A stretch of 38,875 nucleotides of DNA from positions 1-38,875 of IMG/VR virus record IMGVR_UViG_3300025655_000100, one strand, 5' to 3'. Positions 1 through 7,595 of the stretch are shown piece by piece. Position 1 is the first letter of the stretch. Every line of letters begins with the position of its first letter. A program made the position numbers and the translations under genes. Source of the DNA: a virus. Below the pieces are notes generated by a model. That model saw nothing but the letters and a program-made list of their open reading frames with translations, searched no databases and was not told the origin of the DNA.

Positions 1-2
1 TC

Positions 3-47
3 ATTATAAACTGTGGTTGTGGTAAAGAGGTAGAGTTATCATGGTAG
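3..47 (+). CDS. 3' end of a possible zinc-ribbon protein (partial)
   Basis: The window opens inside a reading frame that ends NCGCGKEVELSW followed by TAG. A CxC pair just before a short beta-like tail resembles the last knuckle of a zinc ribbon, a type very common elsewhere in this window. The stop overlaps the start of the next gene. The 5' part is outside the window and only 14 codons are visible, so this could be a chance frame. Confidence 0.22.
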   Translation: MINCGCGKEVELSW

Positions 48-1123
48 AGTGGTTAGCAGGAAAAAGAGTAAGGGGAACAAGTAGTGAAAGAACACCATTA
101 GGCACAGTATTAGGTGGCACAGGAGTAGGTGGATGGGTAGAACTAGGAAGAACTACGTTGGGTGGAGCAGCAGATTCATTAGAAGTTTCAAGTTTAGCAG
201 ATAAAAGATATTATATGATTTTACATTGGGTTGTTCCTGACACTTATGTTGCTCCAAGATTAAGATTGGGTAATAGTTCAGTAGATACTGGATCAAATTA
301 TGCTAGACGTGGAAATGAAAATGGTGGTACAGATGGAACAGCAACTTCACAAGATCACATTACATTTAGTCCAGAAGGCGGTGGTAATCCTCAATATACA
401 GTAGGTTATATTGCAAATAGTTCAGCAAATGAAAAATTATTTATGAATCACACAGTTCATAGGAAAGCAGCAGGAGAAGCAAATGAGCCAGGTCGTGGAG
501 AGGTAGTTGGCAAATGGAGTAATACATCTAATCCACTTGATTTAATTCATCTTTATAACGGAGATCCGGGTTCAGGGGATTACGCTAGTGGTTCAGAACT
601 TGTCGTACTTGGTTGGGATCCTGATGATACACATACTAACAACTTTTGGGAAGAATTAGCTGATGTTTCATGGAGTTCAGGTAGTAGTTTTGATACAGGA
701 ACATTTACTGCTAAAAAATATCTTTGGGTTCAATTTTGGACAGATTCAGCAACAACAAATTATAGACCACTTATGACAGTTGGAAACTCTACACTAGATA
801 CAGGCACTAATTATGCAACTAGACGTTCTTTTGATGGTGCAACAGATGTTACTTCTGCTTCACGTTCTGATTGGGAAACTGAAATGGATGGAACAGCAAA
901 TATAAAATTCGGAAATATGTTTATTATTAATAATGCAAGTAATGAAAAATTATCAATCGGACATTTTGTATCATCTACAACAGCAGGAGCAGCAGCAGCA
1001 CCTAGTAGAAGGGAAATGGTGGGAAAGTGGGATAATACTTCAAACCAAATTAATATTATTGGATTAACCACATCAACAGGAGATTTCACAGGTGGACAGA
1101 TAAAAGTATGGGGTGCAGATTGA
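41..1123 (+). CDS. Virion surface protein with two tandem copies of a beta-rich domain
   Basis: This 360-residue protein is rich in Gly, Ser, Thr and Asn and has no hydrophobic segment. Two copies of one domain are visible, at about residues 50-195 and 205-360. Each contains a 'TGxNYAxR' stretch (SNYARRG, TNYATRR), a 'SxNEKL' stretch (NSSANEKLF, NNASNEKLS) and ends near 'VGKWxNTSN' followed by an isoleucine/leucine-rich strand. The same domain recurs in the next gene. The composition and position beside fibre-like genes suggest a tail-tip, baseplate or capsid decoration protein made of jelly-roll-like units. That role is inferred; no enzyme motif is visible. A TATA-like TTATAAAC lies about 30 bases before the ATG. 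Confidence 0.6.
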   Translation: MVEWLAGKRVRGTSSERTPLGTVLGGTGVGGWVELGRTTLGGAADSLEVSSLADKRYYMILHWVVPDTYVAPRLRLGNSSVDTGSNYARRGNENGGTDGTATSQDHITFSPEGGGNPQYTVGYIANSSANEKLFMNHTVHRKAAGEANEPGRGEVVGKWSNTSNPLDLIHLYNGDPGSGDYASGSELVVLGWDPDDTHTNNFWEELADVSWSSGSSFDTGTFTAKKYLWVQFWTDSATTNYRPLMTVGNSTLDTGTNYATRRSFDGATDVTSASRSDWETEMDGTANIKFGNMFIINNASNEKLSIGHFVSSTTAGAAAAPSRREMVGKWDNTSNQINIIGLTTSTGDFTGGQIKVWGAD

Positions 1124-1144
1124 GATGAAAGGAGATGAAAAGTA

Positions 1145-1726
1145 ATGGCATGGGCTAAACAGGATTCAGACACATTAACATCTACAGCAAGTGAAATAAA
1201 CTCTACTGTAAATGGTGTAGATTTTAATATGACTATGGCTCATGTAATTGATTCTGGAGCAACAAATATTGATTTAGAATTTAACAATGATTCAGGAAAC
1301 AATTATGCTTCAAGATATTCATTTAATGGTGCAACAGATTCAACTGAAACAAGTCAAGCTATGATACATGGAAACGGATTTACAACTAGAGAAAACTTTG
1401 ATATTGCTTATATTATAGGAATAGATACAAAAGAAAAATTAGTTATTAGATTCACAGTAGATAGGGAAAACGCAGGAGCAGGAGGAGCTCCGAGCAGGCT
1501 AGAAGGAACTGGAAAATGGGCTAATACAAGTGATTCTATAACTGAAATAACTTTAGAGGATAATTTAGCATTAGGGGGAACTTACTCATCTAACTCTAAT
1601 CTTTCAGCATTAACAGGAGATGAAACAGAAACAGTAACACTACAAGACGGAACAATATTTGAAGAAACTGACACTAACAAAGCCTACATCTGGAACGCTT
1701 CTACTAAAACGTGGACACAGTTATAA
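1145..1726 (+). CDS. Virion surface protein, single copy of the same domain plus C-terminal tail motif
   Basis: The protein has 193 residues. Residues 1-150 repeat the domain found twice in the preceding gene: NNYASRYSFNGATDS, DTKEKLVIRFTVDR and TGKWANTSDS occur in the same order. The last 30 residues read as a dense beta-strand tail with 'LQDGTIFEETDTNKAYIW' and a final TW-containing strand. That motif is seen at the C termini of many phage tail and neck-associated structural proteins. It follows the upstream gene by about 20 bases, with GGAGATG before the ATG, so the two are probably co-expressed. Function as a minor virion protein is inferred. Confidence 0.55.
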   Translation: MAWAKQDSDTLTSTASEINSTVNGVDFNMTMAHVIDSGATNIDLEFNNDSGNNYASRYSFNGATDSTETSQAMIHGNGFTTRENFDIAYIIGIDTKEKLVIRFTVDRENAGAGGAPSRLEGTGKWANTSDSITEITLEDNLALGGTYSSNSNLSALTGDETETVTLQDGTIFEETDTNKAYIWNASTKTWTQL

Positions 1727-1754
1727 ATATAAACTATAACAACAGTTATGATTT

Positions 1755-3254
1755 ATGGTCAGTTCATATACGCTAACCTCATATAAAGATACTAGTTTTA
1801 CGGCTAGAGATATAGTAACTGACACAAATACTGTAAGATTTGATATACGTAGTCTTGCTAGTGATACTTTTAGTGGTAGGTTTGATATTAGGCAACTTGC
1901 TCTTTATTACAAATCTTTCTCCCCCAACTCATTCACATCAACATCATACAGAACATTAGATGAAGATATCAACTTAACATCAAGATTTGATATTAGGCAG
2001 GGGGAGATTAATTCACACTTAACAAATAAATTCAATATAAGACAAGCAATAACAGATACACTAACTAACAGGTTTGACATAAGACAAATAGTATCTAATA
2101 CACTTACATTACCATTTGGACTTTTTGTAACAGTTGCAAACACACTTACAAATCTGTTTGACATAAGAGAAGCAACAAGTGATACACTTACAAACAAATT
2201 CCATATTAGAGAACAGATAGGTATTCTAGGTAGTTATCTTGATAACTCATTTACAACAGCATCATACACGATTGCAGACCTATCAAGAACATTTAAATTT
2301 GATATAAGACAGGCAGTTACAGAAACTGTTACATCAAAGTTTGATATAATATCACAGTTAATTGACACATTAACAGCAAGATTTGATATAAGAGAAAAAG
2401 TAGTTGATACTATTACAAACAAGTTTAACATTAGACAGGCAATTACAAAAGCAGTTACAAACAAGTTTGATGTAAGACAGGCTATTCTTCCAACTATCAC
2501 AAGCTTGTTTGACATAAGAGAAAAGGTGGTAGATACAGTTACAAACAAATTCCATATAAGAAATGCAGTAAGCGATACAAGGACATTCCTATTTGACATA
2601 AGAGAAAGAATAGTAAAAGCACTTACAAATAGATTTGACATAAGAGCAATTGCAATTGCATTACCAGGATATACAAGTGACTCTTACACTACAACATCAT
2701 ATACTACACAGATAGGAACTGTTCCACAACTTACAGTTCTGTTTGATATAGCAAGTGTATTAGCAGGAAGAACATTGTCTATTAAATTCGATATAAGAGA
2801 AAAACTAATAGATACGTTAACCAACAGATTTGATATTAGACAGATAGCATCTGACTCAAACACTTTCAAGTTTATTATCAGATCATTAATAGCAGATACT
2901 TTAACAAATAGATTTGACATAAGACAGGCAATTCCAGATACTTTGACTAATAGATTCGATATAAGATCCAAATTAACAGACACATTGAATAACAGATTTG
3001 ATATTAGACAGATAGCATCTGACTCAAACACTTTCAAGTTTATTATCAGATCATTAATAGCAGATACGTTAACAAGCAAGTTTAACATAGTAGGTCAGAT
3101 AGAAAGCACATTAACATCATTATTCCATATAAAATGGCTTTTCTTAAACAAAAGAGTTGTAAAAACTACAGCAAATTCAAGAAGAGTAAGAACAAATTAC
3201 AAGAGTGCAAGGGTGGAAATACCAGATTCAACAAAAGAAGTAGACACACTATAA
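1755..3254 (+). CDS. Fibre-like protein of about 27 repeats of 14 residues
   Basis: Almost the whole of this 499-residue protein is a tandem repeat with consensus DTLTN(R/K)FDIR(Q/E)xxx, 14 residues per unit. About 27 units can be read, with conservative changes (FNI, FHI, FII, LFDI). Four 'S(F/Y)TxxSY' spacer modules, near residues 3-12, 55-65, 165-175 and 300-312, divide the array into blocks. The last 45 residues are basic and not repeated. A regular short period with alternating polar and hydrophobic residues suggests an elongated beta-solenoid or fibrous rod, such as a tail fibre or host adhesin. TTATAAATA at 1721-1729 overlaps the previous stop and sits about 30 bases before the ATG, as expected for a leaderless transcript. 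No known family was recognised. Confidence 0.6.
   Translation: MVSSYTLTSYKDTSFTARDIVTDTNTVRFDIRSLASDTFSGRFDIRQLALYYKSFSPNSFTSTSYRTLDEDINLTSRFDIRQGEINSHLTNKFNIRQAITDTLTNRFDIRQIVSNTLTLPFGLFVTVANTLTNLFDIREATSDTLTNKFHIREQIGILGSYLDNSFTTASYTIADLSRTFKFDIRQAVTETVTSKFDIISQLIDTLTARFDIREKVVDTITNKFNIRQAITKAVTNKFDVRQAILPTITSLFDIREKVVDTVTNKFHIRNAVSDTRTFLFDIRERIVKALTNRFDIRAIAIALPGYTSDSYTTTSYTTQIGTVPQLTVLFDIASVLAGRTLSIKFDIREKLIDTLTNRFDIRQIASDSNTFKFIIRSLIADTLTNRFDIRQAIPDTLTNRFDIRSKLTDTLNNRFDIRQIASDSNTFKFIIRSLIADTLTSKFNIVGQIESTLTSLFHIKWLFLNKRVVKTTANSRRVRTNYKSARVEIPDSTKEVDTL
2823..2899 (+). repeat. 77-bp exact direct repeat, copy 1
   Basis: This 77-bp stretch inside the repeat-protein gene is identical by eye to 2991-3067. 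The offset is 168 bp, which is exactly four 42-bp (14-codon) units. Other units in the gene differ at the DNA level, so this pair looks like a recent in-frame duplication. Confidence 0.85.
2991..3067 (+). repeat. 77-bp exact direct repeat, copy 2
   Basis: Second copy of the 77-bp repeat at 2823-2899. The two copies diverge immediately outside the identical core (ATACT against ATACG at the right edge). Confidence 0.85.
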
Positions 3255-3259
3255 AAAAC

Positions 3260-3267
3260 TATTTAAA
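3260..3267 (+). promoter_or_regulatory. TATA box for the baseplate-like gene
   Basis: TATTTAAA is centred about 26 bases before the ATG at 3289, the spacing of archaeal TATA boxes to a transcription start. It implies a leaderless mRNA. Confidence 0.5.
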
Positions 3268-3288
3268 CCTTAAACTTCAAATTACAGT

Positions 3289-3642
3289 ATGAGTATATCT
3301 ATGAATAAAAGAGCAATAGAATTTAGAGAAAAAGTAGGCTCAAGAAGAACTGTAAGCATAACACTCACAGACAGTACAAATACAGCATTAGACATGTCAT
3401 CAACTACAACATATAATACAGGTAAATGGAAAGTTTGGAAACCAGACGGAACATTATTAATCAATGGTTCTATTACATTTTTAACTAGAGCAAGTGGTCT
3501 TGTTTCATATGATTTATCTGCAACCGACACTGCTGCAGCAAACGCAGGAGTATGGGAGGGAGAAGTTGAAATCTTCAATGACGAGGGAATACTAAGAGAA
3601 CAAAGTGAAACATTTACATTTATAATAGAAGAGTCATATTAG
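3289..3642 (+). CDS. Small beta-rich protein, BppU/Ig-like baseplate candidate
   Basis: The protein has 117 residues. After a short basic N terminus it reads as a beta-sandwich: RRTVSITLTDSTNTALDMS, then a strand with GKWKVWKPDGTLLING, then SGLVSYDLSATDTAAANAG, and finally a hydrophobic strand ending FTFIIEES. Polar 'TxTDxxNxxLD' openings followed by 'W.v..PDG..li.G' resemble the N-terminal domain of phage baseplate upper (BppU-like) proteins. It lies directly after the fibre-like gene with its own promoter. Similarity is by pattern only, so the baseplate role is an inference. Confidence 0.5.
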   Translation: MSISMNKRAIEFREKVGSRRTVSITLTDSTNTALDMSSTTTYNTGKWKVWKPDGTLLINGSITFLTRASGLVSYDLSATDTAAANAGVWEGEVEIFNDEGILREQSETFTFIIEESY

Positions 3643-3678
3643 AACAACACTTATTAGTTACGCATATATACATTTATC

Positions 3679-4440
3679 ATGGTTGTAAATAAAATAGTAC
3701 AAGATAATGCTTATTTTGCATTTAGAAAGTCACAAATGAAAGCAATGCATACTGAACGACTTGGTGTTATTCATGTATCTGATTTGATTAAGGCTTGTAT
3801 TAGAAATGTTATGTATGGTAAATTTACTCCACCCGAGTATAAGACCATGACAACAGAGGATATGAAATCACTTTATTTTGGTCAAGCAATACACTCTGCA
3901 AGTGAAGTTGCTGATCCAGAAAAACATGAGATGTTTCTTGCATATGATTACGAGCAAGACAAAGCATTAACATATGAAGAAGCAAAAAAAATTCCACAAG
4001 ATGATCCAAGACAGTTGGATATTATTTATGGTAGCATAGATGATGTAATTGAAGTAGATGGAGAATTAGTTATCTGTGACAAGAAAACAACAGGATCTAT
4101 TGAATACTTTCAAAAACATAACTCAAGTGCATCTGATTCACATATGGCACAGATTAATTGTTATCGTGCATTATTAAACAAGTGTTATAATCTTGATGCA
4201 AAACGTGGGTGTGTAATATACATATCAAACTCCATATCAAAAGAGAAATATGACAAACCTACACCTATATCATTCCTGTTAAAAAAACCAGAAGAAGTAT
4301 TACAAGAAATGATAGCAAACGCAAAAAAGATCAAAGAATCAATAAAGTCAGATAAACTACCAGAGAGAACAAGATGTTATCTTTGTGATGGTATGTGTCC
4401 GTATGCTAACAAATGTTTTGAGTCATTTGGTGAAGATTAA
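3679..4440 (+). CDS. Cas4-like / RecB-family PD-(D/E)XK nuclease with cysteine cluster
   Basis: This 253-residue protein has the layout of Cas4/AddB-type nucleases. C40 comes early, then H72 in GQAIHSASE, the core YGSIDDVIEVDGELVICDKK (D121/D122, D134, K136) and motif QxxxY (Q158, Y162). At the C terminus are C232, C235, C239 and C245 in CYLCDGMCPYANKC. Together with C40, these could bind an Fe-S cluster as in Cas4 and AddB. Family members are ssDNA exonucleases acting in recombination or spacer capture. No CRISPR array or other cas gene is nearby, so a role in viral DNA recombination or end processing is more likely. The start at 3679 is supported by the first conserved block; a weak TATA-like CTTATTA lies about 26 bases upstream. 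Confidence 0.8.
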   Translation: MVVNKIVQDNAYFAFRKSQMKAMHTERLGVIHVSDLIKACIRNVMYGKFTPPEYKTMTTEDMKSLYFGQAIHSASEVADPEKHEMFLAYDYEQDKALTYEEAKKIPQDDPRQLDIIYGSIDDVIEVDGELVICDKKTTGSIEYFQKHNSSASDSHMAQINCYRALLNKCYNLDAKRGCVIYISNSISKEKYDKPTPISFLLKKPEEVLQEMIANAKKIKESIKSDKLPERTRCYLCDGMCPYANKCFESFGED

Positions 4441-4553
4441 TGGTTTATGTTTATCCTAGTTGTAAACAAGGAAAACACGCAAAATGTCCTAAACAATACG
4501 CAGGTTTAATTAAATGCCAGTGTGCTTGTCATGTGGTGATTGGTACAGGATGA
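4440..4553 (+). CDS. Mini cysteine-rich protein (37 aa)
   Basis: The ATG shares one base with the preceding TAA. The product begins MVYVYPSCKQGKHAKC and continues to CQCACH. Spacing Cx4HxxC ... CxCxCH gives six or seven possible zinc ligands in 30 residues, so a single small zinc knuckle is likely. Its stop TGA lies inside the ATGATAATT start of the next gene, giving a four-gene overlapping cluster from the nuclease onward. Function unknown. Confidence 0.5.
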   Translation: MVYVYPSCKQGKHAKCPKQYAGLIKCQCACHVVIGTG

Positions 4554-4750
4554 TAATTTACGAACCAAAAAACAGCATTAAGGTTTATACTCCAAAAGGT
4601 ATAGCAAGAATATGGCTTGTAACTGAATATGGTATGGAAACACAAAAACTGTTTACTTGTATAACATCATCAGGTCAAGTATGGGAATTTACAAATGATC
4701 AAATTACAGTTCAAGATAACCCTACAGTAACTGGATTTGATGATGATTGA
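4550..4750 (+). CDS. Small beta-rich protein of unknown function (66 aa)
   Basis: The ATG at 4550 overlaps the previous stop (ATGA), which makes it a better start than an in-frame ATG 36 bases earlier that would run through the preceding mini-gene. The product MIIYEPKNSIKVYTPKG... alternates hydrophobic and polar residues, suggesting a small five-strand beta barrel, and ends in an acidic FDDD. Its stop overlaps the TTG start of the next gene. It may be an accessory subunit of that protein, but no family was recognised. Confidence 0.5.
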   Translation: MIIYEPKNSIKVYTPKGIARIWLVTEYGMETQKLFTCITSSGQVWEFTNDQITVQDNPTVTGFDDD

Positions 4751-5511
4751 AAGTATATTTTAACGCAAACAACAAAGCAACAAGACAGGCACTGATAGAT
4801 TGTGGAGTCAAAAATGTCATGGTTGCTCACAAATATACATGGGCTAGTATAGATTCATACAGAGATAATTTTGATTCTGTTTTTGTTGTTGCAGGAGTAA
4901 AAGGAGATCAAGACAAATATTTGAATTGGTTAATTAAAAATAAAGAAAAATATGATTACGCTACTCAATTTGATGTATTTTATGACATGAACGCAACAAT
5001 GAAGAATCTGGAAAAAGAAAGAGAAATGGGAATAGATTGGACACTTCCAGTGTTACAGCAGAATTTTCTACAGCATTTGTCAAAATTAAAACCAAAGAAA
5101 GATGACTATGTATGTTTGGGGGAGATAAAAGGAAAAATAGAAATGGAAGATCAAATAAGAAAACTACCACCATTACAATATCATGGACTAGCAAAAGGTA
5201 ACTTTATACAAAGAAACAGAATGTTCAAATCAATAGACACAAGTGCATGGATATCTGCAGCAGTATCAAAGAAAACAGAAATATGGTTAAACAACAACAC
5301 AATATCAATGTTTTTTGGAAACAAAGGAAAAGGCATGGTATCACAACTACAATTCTATTTAGAAAAATACAAAGACAATATGGAAAAAGTTGGAATAACA
5401 AAACAACAGATACTTGATAATGATTACAATGCATTACTTAAATTTCCAATAGCAACATTGTTTATGCCTATGTGTAAAAGTTTTAACATATATGATGATA
5501 ATTTCAAATAA
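4747..5511 (+). CDS. TGT/DpdA-like transglycosylase family protein
   Basis: The protein has 254 residues and starts with TTG inside the previous stop (TTGA). Recognisable features are an N-terminal 'KNVMVAHKY' strand, a 'YDYATQFDVFYD' strand (70-80), 'YVCLGEIKG' (121-129), 'YHGLAKG' (145-151) and 'SIDTSAW' (163-169). The last three resemble the conserved barrel blocks (vgLGG, HGxG, SxDStsW) of phage proteins in the tRNA-guanine transglycosylase superfamily. Within that superfamily DpdA exchanges guanine in DNA for a 7-deazaguanine. If correct, the virus may modify its DNA with a base derived from preQ0, which archaeal hosts make for archaeosine. The assignment rests on short motifs. A related TIM-barrel protein of unknown activity is the alternative. 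Confidence 0.45.
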   Translation: MKVYFNANNKATRQALIDCGVKNVMVAHKYTWASIDSYRDNFDSVFVVAGVKGDQDKYLNWLIKNKEKYDYATQFDVFYDMNATMKNLEKEREMGIDWTLPVLQQNFLQHLSKLKPKKDDYVCLGEIKGKIEMEDQIRKLPPLQYHGLAKGNFIQRNRMFKSIDTSAWISAAVSKKTEIWLNNNTISMFFGNKGKGMVSQLQFYLEKYKDNMEKVGITKQQILDNDYNALLKFPIATLFMPMCKSFNIYDDNFK

Positions 5512-5520
5512 CTTTAAATA
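5512..5520 (+). promoter_or_regulatory. TATA box for the putative ncRNA
   Basis: CTTTAAATA directly follows the TAA stop of the upstream gene. About 26 bases downstream is the start of the structured region at 5541. No protein start uses this box: the next gene has its own box at 5641. Confidence 0.55.
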
Positions 5521-5540
5521 AAACTATCACATATGCAATA

Positions 5541-5631
5541 CGACTGTCAGGGATTACCCTAATACGGTAGCCCTCTTAAGTCCGTTCTTCCAGGTCGGAA
5601 GTGAGTGAACACGTAAGATTCACTCCTTTCC
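5541..5631 (+). ncRNA. Putative three-stem structured RNA upstream of the terminase genes
   Basis: About 90 bases carry strong nested complementarity and no reading frame. Stem 1: GACT 5542-5545 pairs AGTC 5579-5582, AGGG 5549-5552 pairs CCCT 5571-5574, and TACC 5555-5558 pairs GGTA 5566-5569, with a 7-base loop. Stem 2: CTTCC 5587-5591 pairs GGAAG 5597-5601. Stem 3: GAGTGAA 5603-5609 pairs TTCACTC 5619-5625. GGAAG can instead extend stem 3 by pairing TTTCC 5627-5631, so two alternative folds exist. The element is GC-richer than its flanks and lies between its own TATA box (5512) and that of the next gene (5641). No known RNA family was recognised. Because it sits just before the terminase genes, a packaging-RNA role is a speculation. 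Confidence 0.6.
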
Positions 5632-5640
5632 TTTGGGAAA

Positions 5641-5650
5641 TATTTATATA
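5641..5650 (+). promoter_or_regulatory. TATA box of the terminase operon
   Basis: TATTTATATA is centred about 28 bases before the ATG at 5674, implying a leaderless mRNA that covers the candidate small and large terminase genes. Confidence 0.5.
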
Positions 5651-5673
5651 ATTTGTTTTATTAATTTTCATAT

Positions 5674-6195
5674 ATGCCTGATGATATTAAGTTAAAAGAG
5701 AATAACGGCAAACTAGAAGCGAGTATCGATAAAAGAAAATCTATTAGTTCATTTAACGCAGCAAAGCATTTGAGATCAGCAGAACTTCCTGCACTTTGTA
5801 ACGATTGTATTTACAGATCCATTGATACAGGGGGGAATGGAAAATGCCCAAAATATGAAGCAGATGCAACGTGTGCAATACGAGCAGATATACAAAAAGT
5901 AATAGGAGATATGGACACAAGAGATCCAGAACAACTAAAAGGCATACTTGATTATCTAGTAAAACTATACACAGAACAGATATTTGTAGCACTAGGAGAA
6001 TCCAAGATGGACGGAAACATACCTGATAGAAACACAAACGCACAATTAAACTCACTACTAAAAATTATCAACACTATGATAGAATTATCAGGTAAGGTAG
6101 AGATTAAAGAAACACAGGTATTTGACGAGAAGAATATAATGAAAAGCATCTTTAAAGAAATGACAGCAAAGAAATCTATGATGGAGAATGGCTAG
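5674..6195 (+). CDS. Candidate small terminase subunit (TerS-like position) with cysteine motif
   Basis: The protein has 173 residues and its 3' end overlaps the large terminase by 8 bases, the usual place of the DNA-recognition small subunit. The N-terminal third has CNDCIYRS ... GKCPKYEADATC (C42, C45, C58, C67 approximately), a likely zinc site. The rest is helical: a long amphipathic stretch after 'DPEQLKGILDYLVKLY' and 'NTNAQLNSLLKIINTMIELSG' could form the oligomerising coiled region. Family similarity is not visible by eye, so the call rests on position, size and domain plan. Confidence 0.5.
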   Translation: MPDDIKLKENNGKLEASIDKRKSISSFNAAKHLRSAELPALCNDCIYRSIDTGGNGKCPKYEADATCAIRADIQKVIGDMDTRDPEQLKGILDYLVKLYTEQIFVALGESKMDGNIPDRNTNAQLNSLLKIINTMIELSGKVEIKETQVFDEKNIMKSIFKEMTAKKSMMENG

Positions 6196-7585
6196 ACCAA
6201 CAGAAGATGATATTAAGAAACGAGAAGAGTTTGTAAGAACATTTGTAGAATGTGCTCAGACTCCATCAAAGTTTTCAGAAGTATTTCTTAATCATGGATT
6301 ATTTGAATATAACAAAAGATATGTTAATTGTCTAGATAGATTCATAGTATATCGTAGTGGTAGACAGGTAGGTAAAACCATGTCAACTGCTGTCAAAGCC
6401 ATACATTTTGCTTTCTTTGCTCCTATGCTTTTAGAGACAGTTGATAAGGAATGTACTATTTTGATTGTTGCACCTACCCAAAACCAGGCAAGTATTATGT
6501 ACGATAGAATCAGAGCATTGATTATGGGAAGTGATATTCTTGAAGATTACATTGTAAGAAACACACAAACTGAAATGTGGTTAAGATGGTTAGATGATAG
6601 AGGAACTACAAAGATAGTTACTCGTGCAACAGGTGAATCAGGTACAGGACTTAGAGGTTATTCTCCACACGTTATCATAGTTGACGAATGTTCGTTTGTA
6701 AAAGAAGATATACTTACAGCATTATTCCCTGCAGGTTCTGCAACTAAAGCAAGAGTATGGCTGACATCAACTCCGTTTTCAATGATGGGTTATTTTTACA
6801 ATGCTTGTAATAACTCTAAAACAATTAACGGAGAACCTGTATCAAGTGATGGACAATGGACACAGTTTCATGTAAGATCAACCGACAACCCATTGATTGC
6901 AAATGATCCAGAGTATATGAAATTCCTGGAAAACCAAACAAGAGAAAGTTATGCACTTGAAGTGTTAGGTGAATTCCTGGAAATTGGTAACGCATTGATA
7001 CCACAAAATCTTTTGCAAGATGCAATGGTAGAGAGTCACCCAGATGGTAGCACTAGATATTATGTTGGTGTTGACGTTGCAAGAAGTGGTATGGACGAAA
7101 CAGTATTTACTGTAATTGGATTAGATGAAAAAGATACAGTTCATGTAGTTTGGCAAGAAAAAGAGGGTCAATCAAACATTGTAGATGTAGCAGGTAAGAC
7201 ACAAGAGTTAGCAGAAAAGTTTCACGCAGAAATGGTTTACGTTGATGAAACAGGATTGGGAGCAGGACTATATGATTTGCTACAAGAACGTGCTGTAGTT
7301 GTAAGAGGCATAGTATTTTCACTTAAAGAAAAAGAATCTATATACAAGAATCTTAGAGTGTTGTTTGAACAGAAACGCATTAAGATAGGGGGGAGACAAG
7401 AATTAGCAAAACAACTAGGAATGTTAAGAAGAGAATACACAGAAACAAAACTCATGAAGATAAAATCAGAATACAAAGATGATCATGCAGATTCACTAGC
7501 AATAGCCTGTCAAGCAGTAGCCACAGGAGATCAATGGCACGTAGTTAAGATGTCACAAAAGTTACATGACAGTCTATTCGGTTAA
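6188..7585 (+). CDS. terL: Terminase large subunit (ATPase-nuclease)
   Basis: This 465-residue protein shows both domains of a DNA-packaging motor. The ATPase domain has Walker A SGRQVGKT (57-64), Walker B VIIVDE (162-167) and the coupling motif LTSTP (192-196). The RNase H-like nuclease has D296 in GVDVARSGMDET, D353 in VYVDETGLGAG and D435 in DDHADSLAIA, the three expected metal ligands. Length is typical. It packages viral DNA into proheads through the portal and cuts concatemers. The start ATG overlaps the preceding gene, indicating translational coupling. All key residues are intact. Confidence 0.93.
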   Translation: MARPTEDDIKKREEFVRTFVECAQTPSKFSEVFLNHGLFEYNKRYVNCLDRFIVYRSGRQVGKTMSTAVKAIHFAFFAPMLLETVDKECTILIVAPTQNQASIMYDRIRALIMGSDILEDYIVRNTQTEMWLRWLDDRGTTKIVTRATGESGTGLRGYSPHVIIVDECSFVKEDILTALFPAGSATKARVWLTSTPFSMMGYFYNACNNSKTINGEPVSSDGQWTQFHVRSTDNPLIANDPEYMKFLENQTRESYALEVLGEFLEIGNALIPQNLLQDAMVESHPDGSTRYYVGVDVARSGMDETVFTVIGLDEKDTVHVVWQEKEGQSNIVDVAGKTQELAEKFHAEMVYVDETGLGAGLYDLLQERAVVVRGIVFSLKEKESIYKNLRVLFEQKRIKIGGRQELAKQLGMLRREYTETKLMKIKSEYKDDHADSLAIACQAVATGDQWHVVKMSQKLHDSLFG

Positions 7586-7595
7586 CTTTATATAC
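7586..7595 (+). promoter_or_regulatory. TATA box after terL
   Basis: CTTTATATAC begins directly after the TAA stop of the terminase and is centred 25 bases before the ATG at 7616, implying a separate leaderless transcript. Confidence 0.5.

Noticed and set aside
1907-3088. Long minus-strand frames opposite the repeat protein
   Set aside because: They mirror the 42-bp repeat in the antisense frame and show no start signals or sensible composition.
1755-3254. Possible CRISPR array because of dense short repeats
   Set aside because: The repeat is coding, with a 42-bp period and no unique spacers; the frame is open throughout and units vary at synonymous sites.
5587-5606. Similarity of CCAGGTCGGAAG to the SRP RNA tetraloop region
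   Set aside because: The closing stem and the symmetric internal loop of SRP helix 8 cannot be formed, and the element is far too short for an archaeal SRP RNA.
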